Origin: Lojkania enalia
Taxonomy: Eukaryota > Ascomycota > Dothideomycetes > Pleosporales
Reading direction: 5' to 3'
Assembly: GCA_010094045.1 (NCBI GenBank)
Contig: ML986741.1
Location: 49,063-113,062, forward strand
DNA length: 64,000 bases
Of this stretch, positions 54,054 to 64,000 are shown one piece after another (the stretch's first letter is position 1; each line of letters opens with the position of its first letter). The notes below the pieces were generated by a model, which was not told the DNA's origin, did no database searches, and saw only the letters and a list, made by a program, of their open reading frames with translations. The position numbers and the translations under genes are program-made.

Positions 54054-57000
54054 ATGCCGGCGGATATTAGGAGTTTTTTTGGTGGAGGGTCTAAGGCGAG
54101 CCAGGGCAGCCAGGGAAGTCAGAGTACACTGGCAAAGAAAGATGAGGTACGCTACCATTCCTCTTTTAGTTTCAATTGCACTATTCTATATTCACGCACA
54201 CCATCGCTCTTTTCCAGCAAACACCAATTTCGGCAACAAACATGGCGCCTGGAAAGCTGTTTAGAACTGGCGTTAGACTATTTGACTCCAAAGCTAAGAA
54301 TAGCACACAGAAACCGGCGCCGAAGAAGCCAGGCCGGAAAAGCAGAGTAGTGGTTGAAGACTCCGATGACGATGATGTCGTGGAGGTCAAGTAAGACAAC
54401 CGCCAAACTTTTCTAACGTGAAGCTCACATTCGCTAGAGAGACTAAGAAGTCGACGCCGAAGAAGCCGCCGTCAAAGAAGGCGAAACGCGAACCCACACC
54501 CGAAGGTGAAGCCGTAAGCACATTAGAATTCTTCAGCAGTAAGAACAAGCCGAAGCGATCGGAGCCTACGAAAACGAGGAAGCCTGCCGAATCTAGCCTG
54601 AAGCCAACGCCGGAGAAAACACTGGCAAAAGCAAATGGGAAGACTGCAACACCAGCAGCCAATGGAAAAAGTGTGGGGCGCCCGAAGCCAGCGACACATG
54701 CAGAAAAGGATCACGATGAGTTTCCGGACGATCATCTTGATGGGGCCGAGGATATCTTTGCGGATGATTTCAAGGGAACGGCTAGGAGAAGCAAGGACGA
54801 ATATATAGAAGTTCCGGCCAGTGACGATGATGAATTGCCCATTGCCTTACCACGCCGCGCCACGCCGAAGAAACCCACCAAGCAGCAGAAGAAGCTCCAG
54901 GACGATGATGACTTCGATCCCGAGGATGATGATGTTGATATGAAGGATGTTGAGGCACAGTATGATTTGGTCGAGCCAGATGAAGAGAGAGCGTCTAAGA
55001 GCAAACCGAAGAAGAGTAGAGGAGTCAGTCGGAAACGCAAGACACCTGAGTTGGACGAAGATGGAGAAGAAGAAAAGCCAAAAAGAGGCCGGCCAAAGAA
55101 GGCGACGGAAACCAATTCGCCGGCGAAAAAGAAGGTTAAAAAGGAGGATGCTGAGGACGCCAACGTCCAGGCAATTTATGATAGCATCCAAACTGTTCGT
55201 GCACCCACACCACCCCCGAAGGACCCCGATGCCAAGTTCAATTGGAGGGCAAATATGGGACGCGGAGAAGCAGCACCGACTGGTGATGACCTAGAGATGC
55301 CTTCGGGTTCTGAAGCCTGCCTTGCTGGTCTCAATTTCGTCTTCACTGGCGTCCTACAGCACTGGGGTCGGACACAGGCTCAGGAGCTTGTCAAGCGTCA
55401 TGGGGGCAAAGTCACTATGGCTCCGAGTAGGAACACCAACTTTGTTGTCTTAGGAACCGAGGCCGGCCCCAGCAAGCTGGAGAAGATTAGAGTGATGAAG
55501 ATTAAGACGATTGACGAGCATGGCTTGATTGACCTCATCAGTAAGCTCTCGGCAAGCGGACACGTCGGGGATTCCAAGGCGCAGGCGGCCTATAAAGAGA
55601 AGCAGCGGAAAGAAGAGGAAAATATCAAGAAACAGGCTGCAGAGATTGACGAGCAGGAGCGTCGGTTGAAAGCGCACAAAGTATCGGCAGATAGCAAGGC
55701 TGCCTCCGCTGCTCTAGCTGCTGCTAACAATACCGCAGATCCTGTTGTGGACTCCCGGTTATGGACAACCAAGTATGCTCCGACGTCTATCAACCAAATC
55801 TGCGGTAATAAGTCAACGGTCGAGAAGCTGCAGCGGTGGTTGCAGAGGTTTCCAAAGAGCCAGAAGACTGGCTTCAAACTGGCGGGTCCGGACGGCAGCG
55901 GCGTTTTTAGAGCAGTTATGCTTCACGGTCCTCCTGGTATTGGCAAAACGACAGCAGCACATTTGGTCGCGAAGCTAGAGGGCTATGACATTGTGGAGAG
56001 TAATGCTAGCGACACGAGAAGCAAGAAACTAGTCGAAGAAGGGTTGAGGGGTGTGCTCAGCACAACTTCCTTGCATGGCTACTTTGCTGGAGACGGCAAG
56101 AAAGTCGAAGCATCCAAGAAGAAGCTGGTCTTGATCATGGACGAAGTCGACGGCATGTCTGCTGGAGATCGCGGTGGCGTCGGAGCGCTCGCCGCAGTGT
56201 GCAAGAAGTCCGAGATCCCCATGATTTTGATTTGCAATGAGCGGCGACAGCCAAAGATGAAGCCTTTTGACTATGTCACCTACGACCTTCCCTTCCGGCG
56301 GCCAACGGTAGACCAAATCCGCTCTCGCATCATGACTATTGTATACAGGGAAGGGTTGAAGATGCCGGCTCCGGTTATCAACGCTTTGATCGAAGGAAGT
56401 CATGCTGATATTCGTCAAGTCGTCAACATGGTTTCCACCGCCAAGTTAGATCAGGAGGCAATGGATTTTAGCAAAGGAAGGGAGATGTCCAAGGCTTGGG
56501 AAAAGCATATCATTCTGAAGCCATGGGACATTACGTCAAAAATTCTTGGCGGTGGGATGTTTGCTCCTAGCAGCAAAGCAACCTTAAACGACAAGATTGA
56601 GCTTTACTTCAATGATCACGAATTCAGTCCCTTGATGCTTCAAGAGAATTATCTTGGCACGAATCCAATTCTGGCTTTGCAATACGGGGGCAAAGAGAAG
56701 AATCTGAAGATGATGGAACTGGTCTCTGAGGCGGCTGATAGCATTAGCGACGGGGATCTTGTGGATCGCATGATTCACGGCTCTGAGCAGCATTGGAGCT
56801 TGATGCCGACTCACGCAGTGTTTAGCTTTGTCCGGCCTGCGAGCTTCGTCGCTGGTAGCATGGCTGGTCACCAGACTAGGTTCACATCCTGGCTTGGCAA
56901 GAATAGCAGCCAACAAAAGCTGACTCGCATGATTAAAGAGATCCAAGGTCACATGCGCTTGCGTTCTTCAGGAGACAGGCACGAGATTCGACAACAGTAC

Positions 57001-57607
57001 ATTCCCGTCCTCTGGGCTGAGATGGTGAAGAAACTGGAAGAGGAAGGCAAGGAGGCTGTTCCCGAGATCATTGAGCTCATGGACAGTTATTTCCTGACAA
57101 AGGACGATTTTGATGCGATTATGGAGCTCGGGGTTGGACGTATGGATCAGGAGAAGGTTAAGATTCAGACGCAGGCCAAGGCAACTTTTACTCGATTGTA
57201 AGCCCCCCGTCCGATCTCTAACCCTTGAACTAGCTAATCGATCTGTTAGATACAATCTACAATCGCACCCTCTACCTTTTATGAAAGCGAGCAATGTTAT
57301 CGCACCGAGGAAAGCTACAAAGGAAAAGCCTGATCTTGAAGAAGCTATCGACGAGTCTGACGAAGAAGAGGTCGTCGAGGAGATCAAAGAAGATGATGAG
57401 GACGTCGATATAAGTAAGGATAAGTACGTCAAACAGCCCAAGAAGAAGGGCGCTGCGAAGAAGTCGCAATCGTCAATACCCAAAGGAAAAAAGCGAGCAG
57501 CTGAGGACGATGACGATGACGATGACGAGAGCGAGGAAGACGTTAAGCCGAAACGTCGGAGTAAGGGAAAAGCCGCTACGGGCAGAGGCCGTGGAAAGAA
57601 AGCTTGA
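54054..57607 (+). CDS. RFC1: replication factor C large subunit (Rfc1)
   Basis: Large subunit of the clamp loader that places PCNA on DNA. Exons 54054-54146, 54218-54390, 54438-57197 and 57250-57607 give 1127 residues. The start MPADIRSFFGG is a PCNA-binding-like motif typical of the family. Long Lys/Asp/Glu-rich linkers follow. The BRCT domain (about 382-465) reads LAGLNFVFTGVLQHWGRTQA then KRHGGKVTMAPSRNTNFVVL. The AAA+ module has Walker A GPPGIGKTT (about 586-594), the family's NASDTRSKK, and Walker B LIMDEVDGM (about 654). The RFC1 C-terminal domain ends SHPLPFMKASN. The tail is an acidic then basic NLS-rich stretch. The junction of exons 1 and 2 is the least certain, because an acceptor at 54293 is also phase-compatible; the other junctions restore conserved sequence. 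Confidence 0.93.
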
Positions 57608-58228
57608 GGTAACTGCATTGGATACTTCAGAGGCAGTAACCTCGCGGGGAGTTTTGCTTTGCATGCATAAATTTGGCATTGCACGGAGGTTTTTCTGGGT
57701 ATTCATTGATTTCTCCAGATAGCCTGCAGCATTGTAATAATGAATTTCCTCCTTCGGTGTAGGTCCATTTCCCTTTCCCGCTCTTGGGCTGTGAGTTCTG
57801 TGTCTTCACTATCAAACCATGTCTTTATAACATCCACCACTGCGTTTTGGTGATGATAGATCATCACTGTGGCAACCCATTTTACTTACAAGTTCCTTTT
57901 CCCTCAACACCAATCTCACATTCACGCATAACAACCTCACAATTATTTAGCACTCCGGAAGGGCTTTGAACCTGGCAAACATTGCTTGAATCAAAGGTAA
58001 ATAACTCTATCATTTCCTTTAGGGAGATTGCCACTCCTACCATTGCGCTGCCCTGTTTGTTTCTGTTTTGTTATGGATGGACTCATTGCAGGTGATCACG
58101 GATATGGAGACGCGTTTGGGATATCCCACGTCACCGAGACTTGAGGGGATATCTGATTCCGCATTCAACAGTGTTGATCGACAGTTAACACAGAGAGCTA
58201 ATCACAGCCATTAAGCGTCCATAGGAAT
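57608..58228. other. intergenic region
   Basis: 620 bp between RFC1 and the next gene on the same strand. No coding or RNA signal was seen. Confidence 0.6.
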
Positions 58229-59732
58229 ATGGATCAAGGCGGGGATACCGCCTTCGGGGCTTTGGGAGGTAAGAATATCTAACTTTTCCTTTTCATCCAA
58301 GACACATGAGATGCTTACTGGGGAATACCGAAGGGCCCTCACCGCTCCAAGATCAAGGTAAAAGCGAATCCGAGCCAAACAATAGTCACAGTCGAGCTAA
58401 CCTAAATAAAAGCCCTCCAGCCCATCACCACCATCTTTGCCGGCGTCGAGCCGGTAAACGTCAGCACACAGTGCCCTGCCCTGCGTCGTTCGCAGGTCAA
58501 AGACAATCTCAGGGCAGAGTGGTTGGCGATTCAACCGCGCACCTATACCTTCACTTCACCTCAGCAAATCCCACTATTCCAACGCACTACGACCGGAAAC
58601 ATAGATCCCTTCATACTCGACCAGATGCAACAACCCCCCAGCACTCGTACCTTCATGGCTCCTCACCAAGCATCTCATCCAGTCCCTCAAGACCAAGAAA
58701 TCCGACCCAGCACGCCCGCCTCACTATCCAACATGGCAAACTTCGACCCAGATCGTATCTTTCGCTGGTGCCACACCGCCACTACCATCGACCAGTCGCT
58801 GCTCCTCTCACCTCTCACGCCCCGTCCCTTCACCGACGCGGAACTAGGCTTCAAGTACATGGACCGTAGCACCTCGTCCTCGAGTCTCGAGATGCCGTAT
58901 CGAGTCTCCGATACCCATTCTCCGCAAGAGGGACCTGAGAAGCTGTATCCAATCGGTCCGCCGACGCCGATGGGGAGCATGGATGCACCAGCTTTCGTCC
59001 CACTTGCGGCGATGTATCGTGCGCAGGAGCAGGTGCGATGTGGTGTTGATCTTCCGCCGCTCATGGTGCCAGAAGTGTATAGGGAAGGTGGGAAAGTGGT
59101 TGGGGGACCGAGACTAATTGCTAGTGGTCTGGAGAAGATTGATGGGGATCTGATCAAGGTATGTCTTCTATTCCAGAACACGGTTCCTCTCGTAGGATAT
59201 ATGATAGAATAATGCTTGTGTTTTTATACAGAAACCCAAGCCAAGCCAATGTATCGAGCACGCCATCCTCAACGCCCGCACTGAGCCCCAGCACCTCTTC
59301 ACCACACAAGGCCTCGTCGCTACGTTGGCGAAGATCTTCGGCCCGGCACATATCCCCGACGACGTCCTTGTTGCGCTGCCAAACCCGCCTTCTTCGCCAC
59401 TAATGGATTCTGGAGACCCGCCACCGATGAATGGAAATGCGGCCCAGCACGTCTGCGCGCTCACGCGAAAGGACATGGATTATTTGGCCTCGTATATTAC
59501 GACGCTGATCTCGCGTTTGAACACTACTACCGCGACTTTGGAAGAGGAGCTTGAGGATGCCGAGGTCGATAAGGCGGCGTTGCAAGTGCAGGTCAATCGC
59601 TTTATGGTCACGACGCAGGCCGCGGAGTGTAAGGTGCAGAGACTGCAGGAACTAGTCAGGTACTTAAGTGGGATGGTTGAGGAGGGGAAGAGAGGAGAGG
59701 CGACGAAGGTAGTTAGGGAGGCATTTGAGTAG
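58229..59732 (+). CDS. protein of unknown function with a C-terminal coiled coil
   Basis: Exons 58229-58268, 58311-58357, 58421-59158 and 59232-59732 give 441 residues with consistent phases. It begins MDQGGDTAFGALGDAYWGIP. The middle is rich in Pro, Ser and Thr, with FDPDRIFRWCHTATTIDQSL and EKLYPIGPPTPMGSMDAPAF standing out. The last exon has CIEHAILNARTEPQHLFTTQ then GLVATLAKIFGP, and a heptad-patterned helix (TATLEEELEDAEVDKAALQV continuing to LQELVRYLSGMVEEG). The first intron is 42 nt and its acceptor (CATGAG) is weak, so the first 13 codons are less certain. No family recognised. Confidence 0.65.
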
Positions 59733-60867
59733 GGAAAGGGCTATTAGAAGTAGGGTTTTTGGTAAGACGCTTTCTCAGGAATTGCAGTGTTTAGGCCACG
59801 AGCTGGAGGCGGGAAAGAGTCCGCTGTCTATTTATTATTTTAGAATAATTAAGAAAATATAATTTTTTTTTTTTTTTTTTTAAATTTTTGGTTTTTAGAG
59901 TAGTTTGGTCTTAGTAGAAAAAGATGCTTTCCCAGTTTCAGCGTCTTTCGAGTGAATTGTACAGTCCTTGCTTTCTATCCCATCCCAGCCACACACAGAT
60001 GTGATAGCACGTGACCGGAATGTAGATAGGAACGCGCCAGAGTTGAGAAGTCTGCCTTGTGCGAAGGGCTCTGGAATATGAGGCGAGGTTGTGGTGGCTG
60101 TGCCGCACAGGGGGATGTGCACTTTCCACCGCTCTTTCGGGGGGCTCCTATATGTGCTACTCGCCGTCGATCAGGGCGAAGGGGGTAGCACTGGTCGGTA
60201 GTGTCACTGCGAAGCGTGCACGACAATGTCACGTACCCGCGTCGACACGGGAGCATGACGCAAGCGACGAGAAAGGTATGGACCGAGGGCAGCACATTGA
60301 CGATCGACTAGAATCGAGGAAGCAAGAGTCGATAGAAGCCGACTAAGGAGGGGGATGTCTACTTGAACGTCCAGGCATTCAAGGAATGTTTGGAGGTGTG
60401 CTGGCGTAGTGGCGACTTGCGACGACGTCGTTCCAGAGTGGAAGAGCAGGGCTAGCCTCGAGGCAAAGTAGCGGTGATGGGTGTAGGAACGGCTGCGAGC
60501 TGCCCCCAATCAAGACAGACGGTGGCGGCGGGAACGGGGCTTTAGGGCTGCACGGCAAGCCGAACCCGCCGCTTGGGGAACTGGAGGGTCCTAAGGGCTG
60601 AGGTCAACCTGCAGCGTCGAATGTGGGCTGCACACCTCCGCTGCTATCACTACGGCTTTTGCGCATGATGTGATTGAGCATATCTTCCCCTCAGAACCGA
60701 ATCCGCCTCTCCCCCTTCTTCTTCTTCTTCTTCTTCTTCTTCTTCTCCTCCCGCCGTGCAATCCTTTGTCCCCATTGCGCACCCGCTACTCTCGTGTCTC
60801 CGCCATCTATGCGCGCCGGTCGCTCGCCTGACCTAAGTCACTGACCATTATCGTCATAGTGCAGTGT
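59733..60867. promoter_or_regulatory. intergenic region and promoter of the 988-residue protein
   Basis: 1.1 kb. It contains a 19-T run (59863-59881) and, just before the next gene, a (CTT) microsatellite at 60715-60746 inside a C/T-rich leader. Overlapping frames in 59890-60510 are unsupported. Confidence 0.5.
60715..60746. repeat. CTT microsatellite
   Basis: About ten and a half uninterrupted CTT units in the pyrimidine-rich stretch some 120 bp before the ATG at 60868. Pyrimidine tracts are usual in fungal leaders, but a pure triplet run of this length is likely length-variable. Confidence 0.9.
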
Positions 60868-63834
60868 ATGGCTTACTACGACCGACTCCCGCAGCGTCAC
60901 AACACCTACTATTCAAGGTCTCGAGACCCAGGCGCTTACAAAAGGCATGCCTCTTCTACTTCGCCCAGCCCCGCGGCCAATCTAACCGCCATGACGTACA
61001 GTTTCGACCGGAACAGCTATTCGTCGTCGTCGTCGTACTCGAGTCCCTCGTCCTCCTACGAGCCCCGCGCGGCACAGCGCCCGCGACCTCCGCCCCTCCC
61101 CACACGATCCTCCGCCTACGCTTATTCGTACCGGCCCGGCGCCCGCAATATTGACAAATGGCCGCCGTCGCCCAGCGTCGAGGACGAGGCCGACTCGCTC
61201 GCTCGCGAGTTCCCGTCGCATCTGGCAGACCAAGACGAAGATGCTCCGTCCAGCGACGAGGCAAAATCGCGGGGTACTGTCGACCAATATCCCATCATCG
61301 AGGAGGTCGAGCAGCCCAACGTCACACTGCAAGACAGCGATGAGAGGCGGTTCGTCTTGGTCTCGGATCCCAGTGCAGATATCAACTCTCATTCGACCGC
61401 GCGAGACCGGAGGAAAAGCTTCGCCGAGCGTGGGAACATGCACAACCTCAACACTGCTGTAGACGACCCGCCCGTATTCACGAAGCGCGTATCCACTCCC
61501 TATGCCTACACAAAGCCCCAAAAGGAGTCCACTCTCCCCTCATCTGGAGACTACTTCCTATCGCCGGAGTCCATTACACCTTCATCATCGAGCATTCCGA
61601 GGTCCGTTCCGAACAGAGACACATGGGAGCACCGTCATCGGAACCCAGAGCCGTTGAAGAATGCGCATACCCGCTCCGATTCGCTCACACAATCGCCGCG
61701 AACAAGTAAAAATGATATGTTCGATGACACTGATACCGACACCGAGGACACTACCCACCTCCGAACCGCTCGGAAACCAGCTCGGTACAGCTTCGTGAAG
61801 AGTGATTTTCAAAAGGAGCATCTCAGAACAAGTGTGTTAGATTCTCAGAGCAAGACGGACAAAAGAGGCTCCGAACACCGCCCGTCGTCGCCATCACCTA
61901 CTCGCGCTCCGTACGATAGTCCTTCCAGCTCGTCCAAGAGTAATAGCCCCGCGTCACAGTCACCGCGGTCTTCAGCGGCTCACTTGAACAATGACGGTTC
62001 ATCGCGACACAAGTCCCGTAGCAGGCCAAGTCCAATCGACTCGAAGTCAAGAACACCCCCGGAGTCCCGTCCTGCATCTCCGCTCCCCTTCCGCCCTAGC
62101 TCCCCGCTACGCCACGAGCACCGACACGAACACCCTCCTCCTCCTCCGTCACCAACGCGCTCACCACAGCTCCGCCCAAGGAAGCCAGCAGACTCTCCCC
62201 CCTCGTCTCGGCCGTCTTCCAGAGCAGGAGGGAGACCTACATCGCCCCTCTCTTTCTCCGAGAAATCTCACTCTAGCCGTGTACCTATTACCGAAGCAGA
62301 TTGGCATTCTACATACCCTCCGGCTACATCCAATGACAGGCCAAGACCGCCTACACGCTATCCTAGACACGAAACTATGCCCATCTCGATGCCTCAAATT
62401 AATGTCAAGTCCCCCTCTCCTGCACGGCTCGATAAAAATAGAAACAACAGTCCACTCCCTTATCCAGCGGATGATAAGCCGGCCGAAGTATATATGCCAC
62501 CGGAAGAGGCGTTTCAATTCGACCATTCTCTCAAATCTCCCTCTCTGAGTAGCAGTTTCCGACAGCCCAATCCTAGCTCCCCGAAGTTGTCGAGCTCCCC
62601 CAACTTTAGCTCTCCTCGCCATTCGCAGTCTTCTCTCCGCCCTTCCGTGCCCAACCGGCACACCACCGCTGATGATGTCCCGCGTGTGCAAAGGGTGCGG
62701 TCCAATTCTATCAGATCTCAATCAAGCAATGACGGACGACGGAGCGAAAGAAGACTAGCCCCGCCAACTCTTGACAAGCCTCTCCCCTCATGTCCAAGGA
62801 GTGAACCTTCTGCCAAGCATGATACATGGTATACGCTCCAGGACTGCCTCAATTTTGACATCTGCCCGACATGTTATCATGAGGTATTTGCCGAGACAAC
62901 ATTCGCACCGTTCTTCCATCTCAAAAGGGAAAACAACCGATCAATTGAGCGATTCTGCGACTTTAGCTCGCCCTGGATGCGCCTAGCGTGGTTACTGACA
63001 GTTAGGCAACAACGACCAGGCCCCGACCTTCTCTATGCATTGGCAAGAATCATAGAAGAGGAGAAGTCATGCCCCAAAGATAGGGAACTTACGAATGGAG
63101 TGTGGTACGGGATCCCGGACCCCCGCGACGGCATCCACATCACCAATTTCACCGTCTGCCCCCGCGACTTCCGATTCCTCGAGGCCCTCTTCCCGTCCGT
63201 CCGCGGATACTTTGCTAGGATACCTCCCGCAGACCAATCGCGCATGTCACGCCAACAATCGTGCTCGCTCCGTGTCACATCGCGCCGGTATCCAAAGTAT
63301 CTAGACCTCCTGGTCGACCTGGACGAGGATGCGCGACTCCGTAGACAGCCCATCAACCTCGAGCCCTTCATCCAACTGGCGCGGTCCAACGCCTTCAAAA
63401 GCGAGTGCCGCCGTGACACATCGCTCTACAACAAACCGTGGCACTTCATCCCGCAGCTCCCCGAGTTCACCGTCTGCGAGGAATGCTACGACGAGCTCGT
63501 CTGGCCGGCCATGCAGAAGCGAAGCAAAATTGCGAACCTGTTCAGTCGCACCGTCATGTTGGTGCCCGGCGAGGATCAGGAGGGTACGAGCTGCTGTCTC
63601 TACTCGGGACGCATGCGTAGAGTCTGGGAAGAGTGTGTTGCGAATGAGGATTTTAGGTTCTTGAGGAACAAAGCATTAGAGAGGAAGGAGGTGGAGAGGA
63701 GGTTGAAGAGGGAGGGTGATGAGTGGAGGGGCTATTTGAATAGATTGGGGGGTTTTAAAGTTGGCGGGTTAGAGGCAGAGAGGGCGAGGGAGATGATTGG
63801 GGAGGTGGAGGAGGAGTGGAGGGAGTGGGAGTAG
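60868..63834 (+). CDS. conserved protein with CxxC pairs, function unknown
   Basis: Single intronless frame of 988 residues from the ATG at 60868. Residues 1-650 are Ser/Pro/Arg-rich, largely disordered, with many SP and SPxR/RPxSP motifs that could be phosphorylated. From about residue 650 a folded part begins: WYTLQDCLNFDICPTCYHEV, then FAPFFHLKRENNRSIERFCD and SPWMRLAWLLTVRQQRPGPD. Later come KPWHFIPQLPEFTVCEECYD and EGTSCCLYSGRMRRVWEECV. The two repeats of 'W-x-L/I-P ... F-x-x-C-x2-C-Y' look like duplicated metal-binding knuckles. The protein ends in a charged helix. Similar fungal proteins exist but remain uncharacterised to my knowledge. Confidence 0.75.
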   Translation: MAYYDRLPQRHNTYYSRSRDPGAYKRHASSTSPSPAANLTAMTYSFDRNSYSSSSSYSSPSSSYEPRAAQRPRPPPLPTRSSAYAYSYRPGARNIDKWPPSPSVEDEADSLAREFPSHLADQDEDAPSSDEAKSRGTVDQYPIIEEVEQPNVTLQDSDERRFVLVSDPSADINSHSTARDRRKSFAERGNMHNLNTAVDDPPVFTKRVSTPYAYTKPQKESTLPSSGDYFLSPESITPSSSSIPRSVPNRDTWEHRHRNPEPLKNAHTRSDSLTQSPRTSKNDMFDDTDTDTEDTTHLRTARKPARYSFVKSDFQKEHLRTSVLDSQSKTDKRGSEHRPSSPSPTRAPYDSPSSSSKSNSPASQSPRSSAAHLNNDGSSRHKSRSRPSPIDSKSRTPPESRPASPLPFRPSSPLRHEHRHEHPPPPPSPTRSPQLRPRKPADSPPSSRPSSRAGGRPTSPLSFSEKSHSSRVPITEADWHSTYPPATSNDRPRPPTRYPRHETMPISMPQINVKSPSPARLDKNRNNSPLPYPADDKPAEVYMPPEEAFQFDHSLKSPSLSSSFRQPNPSSPKLSSSPNFSSPRHSQSSLRPSVPNRHTTADDVPRVQRVRSNSIRSQSSNDGRRSERRLAPPTLDKPLPSCPRSEPSAKHDTWYTLQDCLNFDICPTCYHEVFAETTFAPFFHLKRENNRSIERFCDFSSPWMRLAWLLTVRQQRPGPDLLYALARIIEEEKSCPKDRELTNGVWYGIPDPRDGIHITNFTVCPRDFRFLEALFPSVRGYFARIPPADQSRMSRQQSCSLRVTSRRYPKYLDLLVDLDEDARLRRQPINLEPFIQLARSNAFKSECRRDTSLYNKPWHFIPQLPEFTVCEECYDELVWPAMQKRSKIANLFSRTVMLVPGEDQEGTSCCLYSGRMRRVWEECVANEDFRFLRNKALERKEVERRLKREGDEWRGYLNRLGGFKVGGLEAERAREMIGEVEEEWREWE

Positions 63835-64000
63835 ATGTAGGTTGGTGGTGGGAAGTGTATAGGAGACGGGGGTTTGGTTAGAAAAAGTTTATGGATATGA
63901 ATGAATGTATGAACTTTAGGACTAATAGGTTTATTGTTTTTTTTTTTTTTCTCCCATATGTGGGCTCGCTGGTAACACACGCTTGTGTGTTTGATATGTG
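63835..64000. other. 3' flank at the window edge
   Basis: 166 bp following the last gene, with a T-run at 63938-63950. No feature beyond 3' flank. Confidence 0.6.

Noticed and set aside
54387..55191. Ser/Phe-rich minus-strand ORFs
   Set aside because: Antisense shadows of the Lys/Glu-rich linker of RFC1.

Overview
This window is nuclear DNA of a filamentous ascomycete (Pezizomycotina). Genes have many short introns (mostly 42-80 nt, GTRNGT donors, CTAAC/CTRAC-like branch sites, YAG acceptors). The recognisable proteins are typical fungal ones: Ssn6/Cyc8, Kre6/Skn1, a NACHT-type STAND protein, a GTPase-RasGEF fusion, DNA polymerase iota. The genus cannot be told from the sequence. One 75-N assembly gap lies at 41103-41177. 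I saw no tRNA, rRNA, CRISPR array or intact transposon.

Layout. 1-4469 is a long GC-rich stretch without a gene, leading into the Ssn6/Cyc8 co-repressor (4470-7400). Next come a predicted mitochondrial protein of unknown function (8196-9044) and a Kre6/Skn1 beta-1,6-glucan synthesis protein (11487-13744). 13745-22549 is gene-poor and holds a STAND/NLR-like NACHT protein (complement 15421-18792) and a DUF7587-like protein (complement 20239-20808). 22550-29966 is a dense housekeeping block: mitoribosomal uL30m, COPII coat Sec31 (complement), an RRM protein, a small MLRQ/B12D-like mitochondrial membrane protein (complement) and cytochrome c oxidase subunit VIb.

30895-47000 holds a GTPase-RasGEF protein, a Ser/Arg-rich protein ending in a Cys-rich tail, a His/Arg-rich ORF, a membrane-bound methyltransferase-like protein and two Ser/Pro-rich proteins of unknown function. 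47706-57607 is a second compact block: DNA polymerase iota, sphingosine-1-phosphate lyase, mitoribosomal uL16m and replication factor C subunit 1. The window ends with a coiled-coil protein of unknown function (58229-59732) and a 988-residue conserved protein with CxxC pairs (60868-63834).

Exon boundaries were derived by hand from splice signals, reading phase and family conservation; every multi-exon model given with a full join closes in frame. The most striking result is a set of extremely short exons: 3 nt in COX12, 6 and 18 nt in DNA polymerase iota (the 6-nt exon carries the catalytic aspartate), and 16 (or 13) and 13 nt in the MLRQ-like gene. Two divergent promoters look functionally sensible: the MLRQ-like/COX12 pair has two CCAAT boxes in opposite orientation, and the uL16m/RFC1 interval carries an MCB (ACGCGT) element expected for an S-phase gene.
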